Shown: in pieces, positions 24,432 to 33,262 of the stretch
Layout of the letters: each line of letters opens with the position of its first letter
Numbering within the stretch: position 1 is the stretch's first letter
Assembly (NCBI GenBank): GCA_024682215.1
Contig: JAIKZM010000210.1
Location: 1 to 40,772, forward strand
Source of the DNA: Saccharofermentans sp.
GTDB taxonomy: Bacteria; Bacillota; Clostridia; Saccharofermentanales; Saccharofermentanaceae
DNA: 40,772 nt
Reading direction: 5' to 3'
Notes under the pieces: generated by a model
Database searches by the model: none
Told to the model about the DNA's origin: nothing
Seen by the model: only the letters and a program-made list of their open reading frames with translations
Position numbers and translations under genes: made by a program

Positions 24432-25388
24432 ATGGCAATTGATGAGAATAAGAAGAATAAGCTCAAAGACAGTGCCGCATCAGCAAAGGAGAAGGAGACC
24501 GAAAAGGATCTTACATCCGGTGTCGAAGAGGCTGATCTTTCTGAAGATAAAGAGACTGAAGAAACAGACGCTGAAGATTCTGAGATCGAAGTTTCTGAAG
24601 CTGAAGCAGAAGAGGAAGATGAGGAAGATGAGGAATCTGAACCTAAGGTTAAGCCTAAGAAAAAAAATGATCCCATCCCTGCGATAATGATCGTTTTGAT
24701 CTATGCGATCATAATCGGTGCAGTCCTTTTCTATATTATCCCGACTGTTATGGTTCCGTCTTTCGGATACACGCTTGATGAATTCAACGCCAAGCTCGAG
24801 AATACTGATATCTCAAAGCGCATGAACGCGCAGTACACAACGCTTACGCCGCAGTTCAAGCTCGTTGATAAAAACTCGATCAAGGAGATCTGGAGCATCA
24901 AAGGCGAGATAGAGCCTGACGAACAGAAGAGGCTCGATGCCAGATTCAAGCCTTTCGTTAAGACATATGCTGCTACGGAAGAACTTGAGCATATCCTTGT
25001 TGAGGCAAATACCCGCGTAAATGACGGACAGCTGACCAGAATGTGCATTTACTGCACGTTTGACAACAAGCACGTATCCATGATGATGGTACATTTCGGT
25101 GCCGTTTTCGCAGCTTTTACCGATCTTCCTTTTAACGATGCACTCGGCCTGATCATGAACAGTGCCATGGAAGACAACAAAGCCGGTCTTTATACCGTCA
25201 AGGGCGACATTGCTTTCAAGCTTTCCTATGACAACATCGGAGGAAAGCAGACATATATCAAGATGGAAGTGCTTCCTGCGAAGGCTGTTAAGGCTGACCG
25301 CATCAAGACAACGATCCCCGATGGAACGACAGTTCCTTCAGAGACTGCGGCTCCTGTGGAAACATCTGCATCTGCTTCAGCTTCCTGA
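24432..25388 (+). CDS. Acidic single-pass membrane protein, unknown function
   Basis: A 318-residue protein I do not recognise. Residues 1-70 are strongly acidic (runs of Glu/Asp near 58-70), followed by a basic KPKKKND and one transmembrane segment at about 83-108. The remaining 200 residues form a soluble domain predicted outside the cell (acidic part in the cytoplasm by the positive-inside rule). It ends in a Thr/Ser/Ala-rich tail (ETSASASAS). Two Cys sit close together in MCIYCTF. GGAGG lies before the ATG. It stands alone between the SDR gene and tRNA-Trp. Confidence 0.75.
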   Translation: MAIDENKKNKLKDSAASAKEKETEKDLTSGVEEADLSEDKETEETDAEDSEIEVSEAEAEEEDEEDEESEPKVKPKKKNDPIPAIMIVLIYAIIIGAVLFYIIPTVMVPSFGYTLDEFNAKLENTDISKRMNAQYTTLTPQFKLVDKNSIKEIWSIKGEIEPDEQKRLDARFKPFVKTYAATEELEHILVEANTRVNDGQLTRMCIYCTFDNKHVSMMMVHFGAVFAAFTDLPFNDALGLIMNSAMEDNKAGLYTVKGDIAFKLSYDNIGGKQTYIKMEVLPAKAVKADRIKTTIPDGTTVPSETAAPVETSASASAS

Positions 25389-25419
25389 CCGGATCCCTGA
25401 AAACAAAATGACTAAACAA

Positions 25420-25447
25420 AAGGGCTGCCTCATATGAGACAGCCCTT
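25420..25447 (-). terminator. Terminator downstream of tRNA-Trp
   Basis: AAGGGCTG (25420-25427) pairs with CAGCCCTT (25440-25447), with an inner CTCATATGAG palindrome extending the stem. On the minus strand the hairpin is followed by TTGTTTAG, and it ends the tRNA-Trp transcript. On the plus strand it could weakly serve the membrane protein gene; its T-run there is poor. Confidence 0.72.
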
Positions 25448-25452
25448 GTATT

Positions 25453-25526
25453 TGGCAGGGGTAGTAGGAATCGGACCCACATCAAAGGTTTTGGAGACCC
25501 TCGTTTTACCACTAAACTATACCCCT
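25453..25526 (-). tRNA. trnW: tRNA-Trp (anticodon CCA)
   Basis: Read on the minus strand, AGGGGTA pairs with TACCCCT as the acceptor stem. The D arm is GTTT/AAAC, the anticodon stem AGGGT/ACCTT, and the loop CTCCAAA gives anticodon CCA at positions 34-36. The discriminator base is G and CCA is encoded, both right for bacterial tRNA-Trp. The T-loop reads TCCGATT, so position 55 is C in place of the nearly universal T (pseudouridine), and the T stem has one G-T pair. The rest matches standard tRNA-Trp closely. Confidence 0.93.
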
Positions 25527-25540
25527 GTAAAACGTTAGAT

Positions 25541-25569
25541 AGTTTAATCGTTGGTTTGCACTATGTCAA
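25541..25569 (-). promoter_or_regulatory. Promoter of tRNA-Trp
   Basis: On the minus strand a perfect TTGACA (25564-25569) and TAAACT (25541-25546) are 17 nt apart. The predicted start is about 8 nt before the mature tRNA 5' end at 25526. Confidence 0.75.
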
Positions 25570-25625
25570 GGTCAATGGTATCATTTGTCCATTCGTATTA
25601 TAAATAATAAAAGGAGCGGATCGAT

Positions 25626-26429
25626 ATGAAACTTGCTGTTATCGGTACTGGCAACATGGGCAAGGCTCTTCTTGGCGGCTTCATCAGGGGCGGCGCAGTT
25701 AAGGCTTCGGAGGCATATTGCTTTGATGTAAGGCTTGAGGCGATGGATGCAGTCGCCGAAGAACTCGGATGCAACACTTCAGGAAGCGTTCAGACCTGTG
25801 TAAAGGATGCGGACTATGTGCTCATGGCCGTAAAGCCCCAGCATTTTGATCCTGCTCTCAAAGATGTCAGCGAGTGCCTCAAGGATGGCGCAATAGTTCT
25901 TTCGATCGCTGCTGCCGTTACTTGCGAGAGGATCTCCGGTATCCTCGGAGCCGGCAGAAAATTCGTAAGGATCATGCCCAACACGCCCGCACAGGTCGGT
26001 TGCGGCGTTTCCGCGGTTTGCCCCGTAGGTCTTTCTGAAGATGAGACTGCGTTTGTCAAACAGCTTCTTGATACTTGCGGAACTTCGATCCTTTGCGATG
26101 AGAAGACTCTTGATGCTATCGGATGCGTATCAGGTACAGGTCCCGCATATGTCATGCTCTTTATCGAAGCAATGGCTGATGCAGCCGTAAGCCTCGGCAT
26201 CAAGCGTGATGACGCTCTCAAGATCGCAGCCGGCACGGTTATGGGATCAGGAAAGCTTTGCCTTGATACAGGAACGAATCCCGCAGTTCTTAAGGATATG
26301 GTATGCTCCCCCGGCGGAACCACGATCGCAGGCGTCATGGCGCTTGAAGAGAACGGATTCCGCAATGCTGTCATCAAGTCCGTTACGGCCGCTTACGACA
26401 AGACTCTCCTCATGCAGGGCAGGAAATAA
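25626..26429 (+). CDS. proC: Pyrroline-5-carboxylate reductase
   Basis: Last step of proline synthesis, reducing pyrroline-5-carboxylate with NAD(P)H. The N-terminal Rossmann motif is GTGNMGKALLGG, followed by AVKPQ, RIMPNTPAQVGCG and the C-terminal signature region SPGGTTIAGV. 267 residues is normal. The Shine-Dalgarno AAGGAG is about 9 nt before the ATG. proA and proB are absent from the window. In Bacillus the comE locus includes a ProC paralogue (comER); here the ProC gene lies about 10 kb from comEA. rnhA follows after 6 nt. Confidence 0.95.
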   Translation: MKLAVIGTGNMGKALLGGFIRGGAVKASEAYCFDVRLEAMDAVAEELGCNTSGSVQTCVKDADYVLMAVKPQHFDPALKDVSECLKDGAIVLSIAAAVTCERISGILGAGRKFVRIMPNTPAQVGCGVSAVCPVGLSEDETAFVKQLLDTCGTSILCDEKTLDAIGCVSGTGPAYVMLFIEAMADAAVSLGIKRDDALKIAAGTVMGSGKLCLDTGTNPAVLKDMVCSPGGTTIAGVMALEENGFRNAVIKSVTAAYDKTLLMQGRK

Positions 26430-26435
26430 CCGTAG

Positions 26436-26882
26436 ATGGGATCTTTGACGGACGTAATCATATATACAGACGGTGCCTGCTCCGGTAATCCCGGACCGGG
26501 CGGATGGGCTGCGATACTTATAGCCGGAAACTACAAAAAGGAGCTTTCCGGCGGTGAGGCGAATACCACCAACAACAGGATGGAACTGGAAGGCGTCATA
26601 AACGGACTCCGTGCTCTGACGCGTCCCTGCAACGTCACCATATACAGTGACAGTGCTTACGTAGTAAATGCATTCAACCAGAAGTGGCTCGACAAGTGGA
26701 TGTCGAACGGCTGGAAGAACAGTGCAAAAGCTGAAGTAGCCAATTCGGATCTTTGGAAAGAGCTTGTCGTTCTTACGGCAACCCACAAGGTTACTTTCAG
26801 CAAAGTCAAAGGACATGCCGATGACGAGCTCAACAACAGATGCGATGAGCTTGCTGTCGCGGAGAGTCGAAAATTTAAGTGA
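26436..26882 (+). CDS. rnhA: Ribonuclease HI
   Basis: Cuts the RNA strand of RNA-DNA hybrids. The 148-residue protein has the acidic catalytic set: Asp in IYTDGACSGNPGPGG, Glu in NNRMELEGV, Asp in YSDSAYVVNAF and Asp in GHADDELNNRCDELA, plus the handle-region residues WKNSAK. The length is typical of E. coli-type RNase HI. It starts 6 nt after the proC stop and uses AGGAAATAACC, overlapping that stop, as a weak ribosome site. Confidence 0.94.
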   Translation: MGSLTDVIIYTDGACSGNPGPGGWAAILIAGNYKKELSGGEANTTNNRMELEGVINGLRALTRPCNVTIYSDSAYVVNAFNQKWLDKWMSNGWKNSAKAEVANSDLWKELVVLTATHKVTFSKVKGHADDELNNRCDELAVAESRKFK

Positions 26883-26901
26883 TCAGAGGCGTTATTGAGA
26901 A

Positions 26902-27462
26902 ATGGGAAGGATAAATTGTCCTGATGACATGCTCTTCGAGAAGACCGTGTCAAAAGAAACAAAGTTTACGGGACGTGTGTTTACTGTGGAGGTTAAGACC
27001 ATAACTACTCCCGAAGGCGCTGAAAGCCACAGAGAGATCGTTCTGCATCACGGCGGTGCATCGATCCTTCCCATAGATTCTGAGCTTAACTGCTATTTCG
27101 TGAAACAGTTCAGGAGCCCTTTCGAGAAAGTCATGACCGAAGCTCCAGCAGGCAAGGTCGAACCCGGTGAGGAGCCTCTTGCATGCGCTGCAAGGGAGAT
27201 TACCGAGGAGACCGGTTTTACGGCAGGGAAGATAGAGCATGTCGGAAAGATGGCTGCCACGCCCGGTTACTGCTCTGAGATCATAAATCTGTATATAGCG
27301 ACGGATCTTCAGTATACGGGCGGAACACCTGACGCAACCGAATATCTGAGGACCGTAAAATGTCCGCTTAAATCAGCTCTGGAAATGGCTGAAAGCGGTA
27401 AAATAGAAGATGCGAAAACGCTTGTACTTATCTACAAAGCGGCCAGGAGGTTCGGCATTTGA
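26902..27462 (+). CDS. NUDIX hydrolase (ADP-ribose pyrophosphatase-like)
   Basis: A 186-residue NUDIX protein. The Nudix box runs from GKVEPGEEPL to the REITEETGF core (Arg98, Glu99, Glu102, Glu103), matching GX5EX7REUXEEXGU. The upstream F-TGRVFTVEV and REIVLHHGGA, and APAGK before the box, fit the ADP-ribose pyrophosphatase (NudF) subfamily. The start at 26902 lacks a strong ribosome site; the in-frame ATG ten codons later (MLFEK) is an alternative. Its TGA overlaps the TTG start of ftsK. Confidence 0.88.
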   Translation: MGRINCPDDMLFEKTVSKETKFTGRVFTVEVKTITTPEGAESHREIVLHHGGASILPIDSELNCYFVKQFRSPFEKVMTEAPAGKVEPGEEPLACAAREITEETGFTAGKIEHVGKMAATPGYCSEIINLYIATDLQYTGGTPDATEYLRTVKCPLKSALEMAESGKIEDAKTLVLIYKAARRFGI

Positions 27463-30452
27463 GCAGGTTTGAGAACAAAAAGGAAATACTCGGATTAGTT
27501 CTGTTCTTTTTGGCAGCAGCGATAATCCTCATATTCTACCTGCCGGTAAGCCTGACAGGAATTATCGGAAGCTTTGTAAAGAACGTTTTCTTCGGCCTTA
27601 TCGGCTGTATGGCTTATGCAATTCCGCTCTATGTGCTCTATGTGGCTCTTGACGTCTTTTTCGAGAAGAGAGAGGGCGTATCGGGCGTCAGAGTCAGGTC
27701 GGTAATCCTGCTTCTCGTAAGCTTTGCGTCTCTTCTTGCCATGATCACCATGGATTTCGATTATTTCAGGGAGATCAGTGCCACCGAGAATGGCAGTGTC
27801 TCAGCTTTGAAAGCTTTGGGAATGCTCTGGCAGTCCGGCGGAAGTCAGGAACTCATCTGCAGACCCGGATCGCCCACGGTATTCCCGGGCGGACTTGTCG
27901 GCGGAGCGATCGCCGTTGCTCTTAACGAGGTAACCGGAAAGATCATCGCAATCCTTGCAAACATCGTATTTATCATCACACAGATAATCCTTGTGTTCCG
28001 CGTATCTCTCAAGGCCACTGCCAGGAAGACATACAAGGCCATAAGCAATGCTTCCAATAAAGTCTATAAGACCGTCGTTGCAAAGAAAGGACCCAGGAAC
28101 GAACCGGGTTTTTCCATCTATTCAGGCAAGGAATCCTTTAACCGTCCCGCAAGACCTCAGGGAACTCCTGCAAGACAGGGCGGTGCAGCAATCATCTACG
28201 GAGATAACAGCGCGCCTGCAACGGCAGCTGTTCCCACAAGAAGCCGCAGACCTGCGGCTCCTGCTGCCAAGCCTTTGGGGCCTTCTCCTTACGGAAGGCC
28301 GGATGCCTTTGATTCTTCGCTGCCGATCGACAGCAGGACCGGATTTGTCGATGTTGCCAGGATGACCGGAGATGCCAATGCGGTTGGCAGGACAGATCCC
28401 GGCAAGCTTACATACAATGAGAAAGAATACAATGTCAGGGACGGTGAGTCTCCTGTTGCTAATTTCGAATATACGGCTGACGCGGTCACCATTCCCGGAA
28501 TGATGAACAGAAAGCAGCCCAAGGTTCCCGATTTCCTGGATCTTGACCGTAAGGAACCGGATTTCTATGACCTTACCCGGGATGATGTCAGACAGCCTTC
28601 GCATAGAAGTGACAACTACGAAGAGCTCAATCCTTATGAGGTCGATGATGATACTGAAGGAACAGGCTATGATTACACAAATGAGGCTGAGCGCAGGGTT
28701 AGACGCCCTGATGTCGATCTCGGTGCTTTAGGCGGATCCGGTGATGAGAGCACCGATGAATTCAACATGCCTGCACCGGCTCCTGCTCCCGTAAAGTCTG
28801 ATGCGCCCTCTAACGGACGCATCACGATCAATGCGGGAACAGAGGATACCGAGAACTTCTCAAGGACTGAAGGCAGGATAATGAAGACAAATGAGAATCC
28901 TGCGCATACCAGGAATCCTAATGTCGAATTCTCAGCTGAGACACAGGAACGCGAGAAGGCTAAGAAAGCTCGTGACAGCAGGCTCAGAAAATACACACCT
29001 GCGCCCACGTCGCTTCTTTCACCTGATGAAGTCCAGCGTGATGCAGGCAATAAGGATGCGATGCTCCGTGAAAAGGCCTATAAGCTTGAGGATGCATTGA
29101 GGAGTTTCGGCATTGAAGCTGAAGTTAAGAACATTACCCACGGACCTGCAATTACAAGATTCGAGCTTACTCTTAAGGTCGGAACGAAGGTATCCAGGGT
29201 CACACAGCTTGAGAACGATATCAAGCTCGCCATGGCTGCTGTTTCAATCAGAATCGAAGCACCTATTCCGGGTAAGAGTGCCATCGGTATCGAGATACCT
29301 AATGACAAGCCTACCGCAGTTCACCTGAGAGGGCTTGTTGAGACCAAGGAATTCAAGGCGGCAACACCTCTTACTGTTGCGCTCGGACGCGACATCCCCG
29401 GCAGGCCGATCTACTGTGACCTTGCAAAGATGCCGCACCTCATGATCGCGGGTTCCACAGGTTCCGGTAAGTCCGTATGTATCAACTCGATCCTTACAAG
29501 TATCCTTGTACATACTTCTCCGAAGGATGTAAGAATGATACTGGTCGACCCTAAGGTCGTTGAACTTGCAGTATATAACGGCATACCTCATCTCATCATG
29601 CCGGTAATCACTGATCCTAAAAAGGCGGCTGCCGCACTTAACTGGGCCGTTGTCGAGATGCAGAGAAGATATAAGCTCTTCGCTGAAGGCCAGGTCAGAA
29701 ACATCAGCGGTTTCAATGAGAAGTACGCTAACGATCCTACTGTTGAGCATCTTCCTTTTATCGTTCTCGTAATCGACGAGCTTGCCGAACTCATGAGCGT
29801 TGCCGCAAAGGAAGTCGAGACATATATCTCCCGTCTTGCAGCTCTCGCAAGAGCTGCGGGCATTCATCTGCTTATCGCTACACAGAGACCTTCGGTTGAC
29901 GTCATCACGGGTGTCATCAAAGCCAATATCGGTTCGAGGATCGCTTTTGCGGTTACATCCGGTGTGGATTCCAAGACCATTCTCGACCATGTCGGAGCAG
30001 AGAAGCTTCTTGGTAAGGGCGACATGCTCTACGCTCCTATGAGTGCTCCCCAGCCTGTCAGAGGTCAGGGTGCATTTCTTAAGGACGAAGAGGTCGAGGT
30101 TGTCGTTGAATACCTGAAGAACAAATACGGCTCCATGTATGATGAAGATATCATCAATGAGATCGACAGGACTGCCGAAGGCGCTGAAGGCGGTGCCATG
30201 GATGCTGTATCAGGCGGTGATTCCGGTGCTTCCAACGATCTTTTCGAACAGGCGGTAGAGACCGTTATCGAGAATGGAAGCGCGTCGGTATCAGTCCTTC
30301 AGAGACGTTTGGGAATCGGTTATCCGCGTGCCGCACGTCTCATCGATGAGCTTGAGAAAAAACAGATCATCGGACCTTTCGAGGGAAGCAAGCCCCGTAA
30401 GATACTTGTTACCAAGACCGAGTGGCTTGAGATTAAGGCGAGGAAGGGCTGA
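27459..30452 (+). CDS. ftsK: DNA translocase FtsK/SpoIIIE
   Basis: Septum-localised hexameric motor that pumps chromosomal DNA through the division or sporulation septum. Four transmembrane segments fill residues 1-190. A low-complexity Pro/Asp/Arg-rich linker follows to about 520. The motor has Walker A GSTGSGKS at 665-672, Walker B VLVIDELAEL near 767 and GRDIPGRPI before it. A winged-helix gamma domain, which reads orienting DNA sequences, ends at 997 (ASVSVLQRRLGIGYPRAARL). The start is a TTG at 27459 overlapping the NUDIX stop, 8 nt after AGGAGG, a strong site that settles the choice. It is longer than Bacillus SpoIIIE because of the linker. cinA begins 1 nt after its stop. Confidence 0.94.
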   Translation: MSRFENKKEILGLVLFFLAAAIILIFYLPVSLTGIIGSFVKNVFFGLIGCMAYAIPLYVLYVALDVFFEKREGVSGVRVRSVILLLVSFASLLAMITMDFDYFREISATENGSVSALKALGMLWQSGGSQELICRPGSPTVFPGGLVGGAIAVALNEVTGKIIAILANIVFIITQIILVFRVSLKATARKTYKAISNASNKVYKTVVAKKGPRNEPGFSIYSGKESFNRPARPQGTPARQGGAAIIYGDNSAPATAAVPTRSRRPAAPAAKPLGPSPYGRPDAFDSSLPIDSRTGFVDVARMTGDANAVGRTDPGKLTYNEKEYNVRDGESPVANFEYTADAVTIPGMMNRKQPKVPDFLDLDRKEPDFYDLTRDDVRQPSHRSDNYEELNPYEVDDDTEGTGYDYTNEAERRVRRPDVDLGALGGSGDESTDEFNMPAPAPAPVKSDAPSNGRITINAGTEDTENFSRTEGRIMKTNENPAHTRNPNVEFSAETQEREKAKKARDSRLRKYTPAPTSLLSPDEVQRDAGNKDAMLREKAYKLEDALRSFGIEAEVKNITHGPAITRFELTLKVGTKVSRVTQLENDIKLAMAAVSIRIEAPIPGKSAIGIEIPNDKPTAVHLRGLVETKEFKAATPLTVALGRDIPGRPIYCDLAKMPHLMIAGSTGSGKSVCINSILTSILVHTSPKDVRMILVDPKVVELAVYNGIPHLIMPVITDPKKAAAALNWAVVEMQRRYKLFAEGQVRNISGFNEKYANDPTVEHLPFIVLVIDELAELMSVAAKEVETYISRLAALARAAGIHLLIATQRPSVDVITGVIKANIGSRIAFAVTSGVDSKTILDHVGAEKLLGKGDMLYAPMSAPQPVRGQGAFLKDEEVEVVVEYLKNKYGSMYDEDIINEIDRTAEGAEGGAMDAVSGGDSGASNDLFEQAVETVIENGSASVSVLQRRLGIGYPRAARLIDELEKKQIIGPFEGSKPRKILVTKTEWLEIKARKG

Positions 30453-30453
30453 T

Positions 30454-30933
30454 ATGACTGATGCTGTAATCCGTGCCGTGGAACTTGGCAAAACTATGGG
30501 CAAAACATTCGGGTTTGCCGAAAGTCTCACAGGCGGAATGATCTCTTCGCAGATCGTTGGCGTTCCGGGAGCATCGGCGGTTTTCTCGGGTTCAGTCGTT
30601 TCTTATACGAATGAAGTGAAGATGAATGTCCTCGGTGTTCCGTCTTCTGTGATCGAAAAGAATACCGAGGTTTCTGCAGAGTGCGCGGAGGCAATGGCTG
30701 AAGGTGTCTGCAGGGTTATAGGCTGTGATTACGCAGTGGCGGTTACCGGTATCGCAGGCCCTACGGGAGAGCTTCCGGGAAAGCCTGTCGGAACGGTTTA
30801 TTTCGGCTATCACGGCAACGGAAAGTCGGGTTCTTTCAGACGTTATTTTGAAGGAGACCGTCTTGAGATCAGAAATAAGACAGCAGAGTGTGCGGTCGAA
30901 ACATTGATCGCTGCTTTGGAAGGGAAGATATAA
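30454..30933 (+). CDS. pncC: CinA C-terminal domain protein (nicotinamide-nucleotide amidase, PncC-like)
   Basis: A 159-residue protein made only of the CinA-C domain: FAESLTGGMISSQIV with the catalytic Ser, then AVFSGSVVSYTNEVK and VAVTGIAGP. PncC deamidates nicotinamide mononucleotide in pyridine-nucleotide recycling. The N-terminal MoaB-like domain of full CinA (about 410 residues) is absent. The true start is ATG 30454, one base after the ftsK stop and after AGGAAGGG; the 60-codon open extension upstream is read out of frame inside ftsK. murJ begins on the base after its TAA. Confidence 0.9.
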   Translation: MTDAVIRAVELGKTMGKTFGFAESLTGGMISSQIVGVPGASAVFSGSVVSYTNEVKMNVLGVPSSVIEKNTEVSAECAEAMAEGVCRVIGCDYAVAVTGIAGPTGELPGKPVGTVYFGYHGNGKSGSFRRYFEGDRLEIRNKTAECAVETLIAALEGKI

Positions 30934-32565
30934 GTGTCAGAGAATTCATTAACCAAGCCGGCGACACCGCAGAATAGAAAGAAGGGGATGAGTTTCGGGT
31001 TATCCGCTTTCATAGTCGGCCTCGGACTTATCATAACTAAGGCATCCGGTCTTTTAAGAGACATTATCGTTTCCGACAGGTTCGGAGTGGATCCTGCAAC
31101 AGCCGATATTTACCGCGATGCTTTCACGCTCTCGTTTACTATCCCTGATCTTTTCTATAATCTTTTGGTCGGCGGTGCGATCTATTCGACTGTTGCGCCT
31201 TACCTGTCGGCACAGCTCGCCACGGGCAATGAGAAAAAAGGTGTAAGAACGGTAAGTATCTTCATCTCCGTAGTATCCGTCGTAATGATATTCTTCTGTA
31301 CCCTCGGTACTGTTTTCTCGGAACAGTTCTACTCGATCTATGCACTGAACAAGAATACTAACCCTATTACACTCCAGCTTGCCGCACAGGCATCCAAGAT
31401 GCTTTTCCCGCAGATCTTTTTCATAATGCTGGCTGCGCTTTGCAACGGCGTGCTCAATTCGTACAGAAGGTTCACGATCACTTCGTTCGGACCTGTTATC
31501 TATAACATCCTTGTCCTTTCGGCGATCGCGGTATTCGGCGGACAGACGCAGCAAAAGCTCATGATGACAACGGGAGGCATCCTTGCATCAGCCGTTATCT
31601 ATTTTTTCTGCCAGTATTTCTTCGGCTTTAAGCAGATGAAGCAGTTCAGGTTCAATTTCAATCCTGTTGACAAGGAGTTCATTGCTCTTTTCAAGAGGGC
31701 GATACCGATCCTCATTTCGGCATCGATCACTCAGATCAACATCGTTGTCCTTAATTTCTTTGCCAACAGCTTTGATAAGGGAAGCATCTACGGTTACCGC
31801 AACGCATCCACCATATGGCAGATACCTTATTCTGTTTTCGTTGTTGCCATCACGACGGTAATGACACCACAGCTTGCAGGTGACTACGGTGCAAATAAGC
31901 TGGATGAATGCTCAAGGCTCCTGTCCAAATCAATGAAGAACGCGCTCTTCCTGTCGATCCCTTCTGCAGCATTCATTGCGGTAATGAATTTCGATGTCGT
32001 CAAAGCCATCTATCAGTGGTCTTCCAGATATACGGATAAGAATGCAAACACTGCAGCCATATTCCTTTTGGGATTCTCTTCCGCGATAATCACCGCGGCT
32101 GTTATTCACGTGTTCAACCAGGCATTCTACGCAATCGGCCAGACACGCATTCCGCTCTTTGCAGGAATCGTGGGACTCGTGCTCAATCCTGTATTCTGCA
32201 TTTTGTTTATCGAACTCGGAATGGGACCTTTGTCTCTTTCAGTTGCTTATTCGGCTACAAACTTCTGCCAGATGATATTGTTGTCGGTACTTTACTGCAA
32301 GCGCAAAGAGCTTGCGCCTCACGGTATTGTCGCATTCCTTGTCAAATCATTCGCTGCTGCTGCGGTTATGGCTGTTGTCTGTTTCGTCTTTGACAGAATT
32401 GTTCCCGGACAGGGAAGAAAGATCCAGCAGCTTTTGATCTTCGGAGTAAAGGGCATTACGGCTGTCATAATCTATTTCCTTATCGCGATACTGCTCAAGA
32501 TGGAGGAAGCTAATTTCTGGATAAAGAAGATCAAGGGAAGAGTGGGCCGAGGAAGTAAGAAGTAG
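30934..32565 (+). CDS. murJ: Lipid II flippase MurJ (MviN family)
   Basis: Moves lipid II across the membrane for peptidoglycan synthesis. The 543 residues contain about fourteen hydrophobic segments. The first cytoplasmic loop holds GLLRDIIVSDRFGVDPATADIY, the family-type Arg/Asp cluster, and YRRFTITSFGPVIYNILV follows near residue 175. The basic C-terminus (KIKGRVGRGSKK) is cytoplasmic. The start is a GTG touching the cinA stop, with GGAAGG upstream. Its place in the ftsK-cinA-recA stretch is not the standard order. The related polysaccharide flippases are less likely given the MurJ-like loop. Confidence 0.9.
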   Translation: MSENSLTKPATPQNRKKGMSFGLSAFIVGLGLIITKASGLLRDIIVSDRFGVDPATADIYRDAFTLSFTIPDLFYNLLVGGAIYSTVAPYLSAQLATGNEKKGVRTVSIFISVVSVVMIFFCTLGTVFSEQFYSIYALNKNTNPITLQLAAQASKMLFPQIFFIMLAALCNGVLNSYRRFTITSFGPVIYNILVLSAIAVFGGQTQQKLMMTTGGILASAVIYFFCQYFFGFKQMKQFRFNFNPVDKEFIALFKRAIPILISASITQINIVVLNFFANSFDKGSIYGYRNASTIWQIPYSVFVVAITTVMTPQLAGDYGANKLDECSRLLSKSMKNALFLSIPSAAFIAVMNFDVVKAIYQWSSRYTDKNANTAAIFLLGFSSAIITAAVIHVFNQAFYAIGQTRIPLFAGIVGLVLNPVFCILFIELGMGPLSLSVAYSATNFCQMILLSVLYCKRKELAPHGIVAFLVKSFAAAAVMAVVCFVFDRIVPGQGRKIQQLLIFGVKGITAVIIYFLIAILLKMEEANFWIKKIKGRVGRGSKK

Positions 32566-32609
32566 GTTCCTACATATCAGCTTATTAAACTTGCAGGAGG
32601 TGCATAATA

Positions 32610-33239
32610 ATGAATGAGAACATTTTTACACGTAACGAGAAACTTGCGCAAAAGGTCATCAAAGGCCTGAATTCACGCAACATGACAGGTTACTATGCAT
32701 CATCTGCAGAAGAAGCCAAAAAGATAGCATTAGAAATCATCCCCGAGGGATCCTCGGTTACGATGGGCGGCGGAATGAGCGTTCACGAGATAGGTCTTGT
32801 TGATGCTCTCAAGTCAGGAAACTACGATTTCATTGACAGAGATAAGACTGAAGACAAGCGTGCGGCAATGCTTGCAGCTTATGATGCCGATTTCTTCCTT
32901 TCAGGCTGCAATGCCATTACCGAAGACGGAATACTCATTAACATCGACGGAAACGCAAACAGGGTATCTGCTATCGCACAGGGACCAAAGAAGGTTCTGT
33001 TTATAGTAGGAATGAATAAAGTCTGCAGTGATGTCGACGGAGGAATGAAGAGAGCCCGTAATGTGGCAGCTCCCATAAATGCCCAGAGGTTCGGTCTTGA
33101 TACACCATGCACCAAGACAGGTTCATGCATGGACTGCAAATCACCTGACACCATATGCTGCCAGTTTCTTGTTACACGCTTTTCCAAGCACGCTGATAGG
33201 ATCCACGTGATCCTTGTGAATGATTCTTTAGGCTTCTGA
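32610..33239 (+). CDS. LUD domain protein (LutC/YkgG-like, DUF162)
   Basis: A 209-residue cytoplasmic protein of the LUD family, related to the lactate-utilisation protein LutC. Seen are GSSVTMGGGMSVHEIGL, FLSGCNAITEDGILINIDG and a C-terminal cysteine cluster CTKTGSCMDCKSPDTICC that may bind metal or an iron-sulphur centre. LutA and LutB partners are not in the window. AGGAGG lies about 8 nt before the ATG. The exact role of stand-alone LUD proteins is not established. It is co-directional with murJ, 44 nt downstream. Confidence 0.85.
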   Translation: MNENIFTRNEKLAQKVIKGLNSRNMTGYYASSAEEAKKIALEIIPEGSSVTMGGGMSVHEIGLVDALKSGNYDFIDRDKTEDKRAAMLAAYDADFFLSGCNAITEDGILINIDGNANRVSAIAQGPKKVLFIVGMNKVCSDVDGGMKRARNVAAPINAQRFGLDTPCTKTGSCMDCKSPDTICCQFLVTRFSKHADRIHVILVNDSLGF

Positions 33240-33262
33240 TACTGTTACACTGATAACGGTAT
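33239..33262 (+). terminator. Hairpin overlapping the end of the LUD gene
   Basis: ATACTGTTA (33239-33247) pairs with TAACGGTAT (33254-33262; one T-G pair) around loop CACTGA. The stem begins on the last base of the LUD stop codon and is followed by AGTGTTGTTT, a U-rich but interrupted tail. It may terminate the murJ-LUD transcript imperfectly. It also blocks the region where a GTG start of the next ORF would lie. Confidence 0.45.

Noticed and set aside
25453-25526. Reading the tRNA as tRNA-Gly with anticodon TCC
   Set aside because: Placing U33 correctly in the CTCCAAA loop gives CCA, and the G discriminator fits tRNA-Trp.
29244-29990. Long minus-strand frame opposite ftsK
   Set aside because: It is antisense to the conserved motor domain and has no recognisable motif.
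30274-30453. 60-codon upstream extension of the cinA frame
   Set aside because: It lies within ftsK in another frame and a good start with a ribosome site exists at 30454.
32281-32290. Single TGTCGGT copies inside coding regions (for example in murJ and SGNH gene 1)
   Set aside because: Isolated heptamers are expected by chance and lack the 10-bp phasing.
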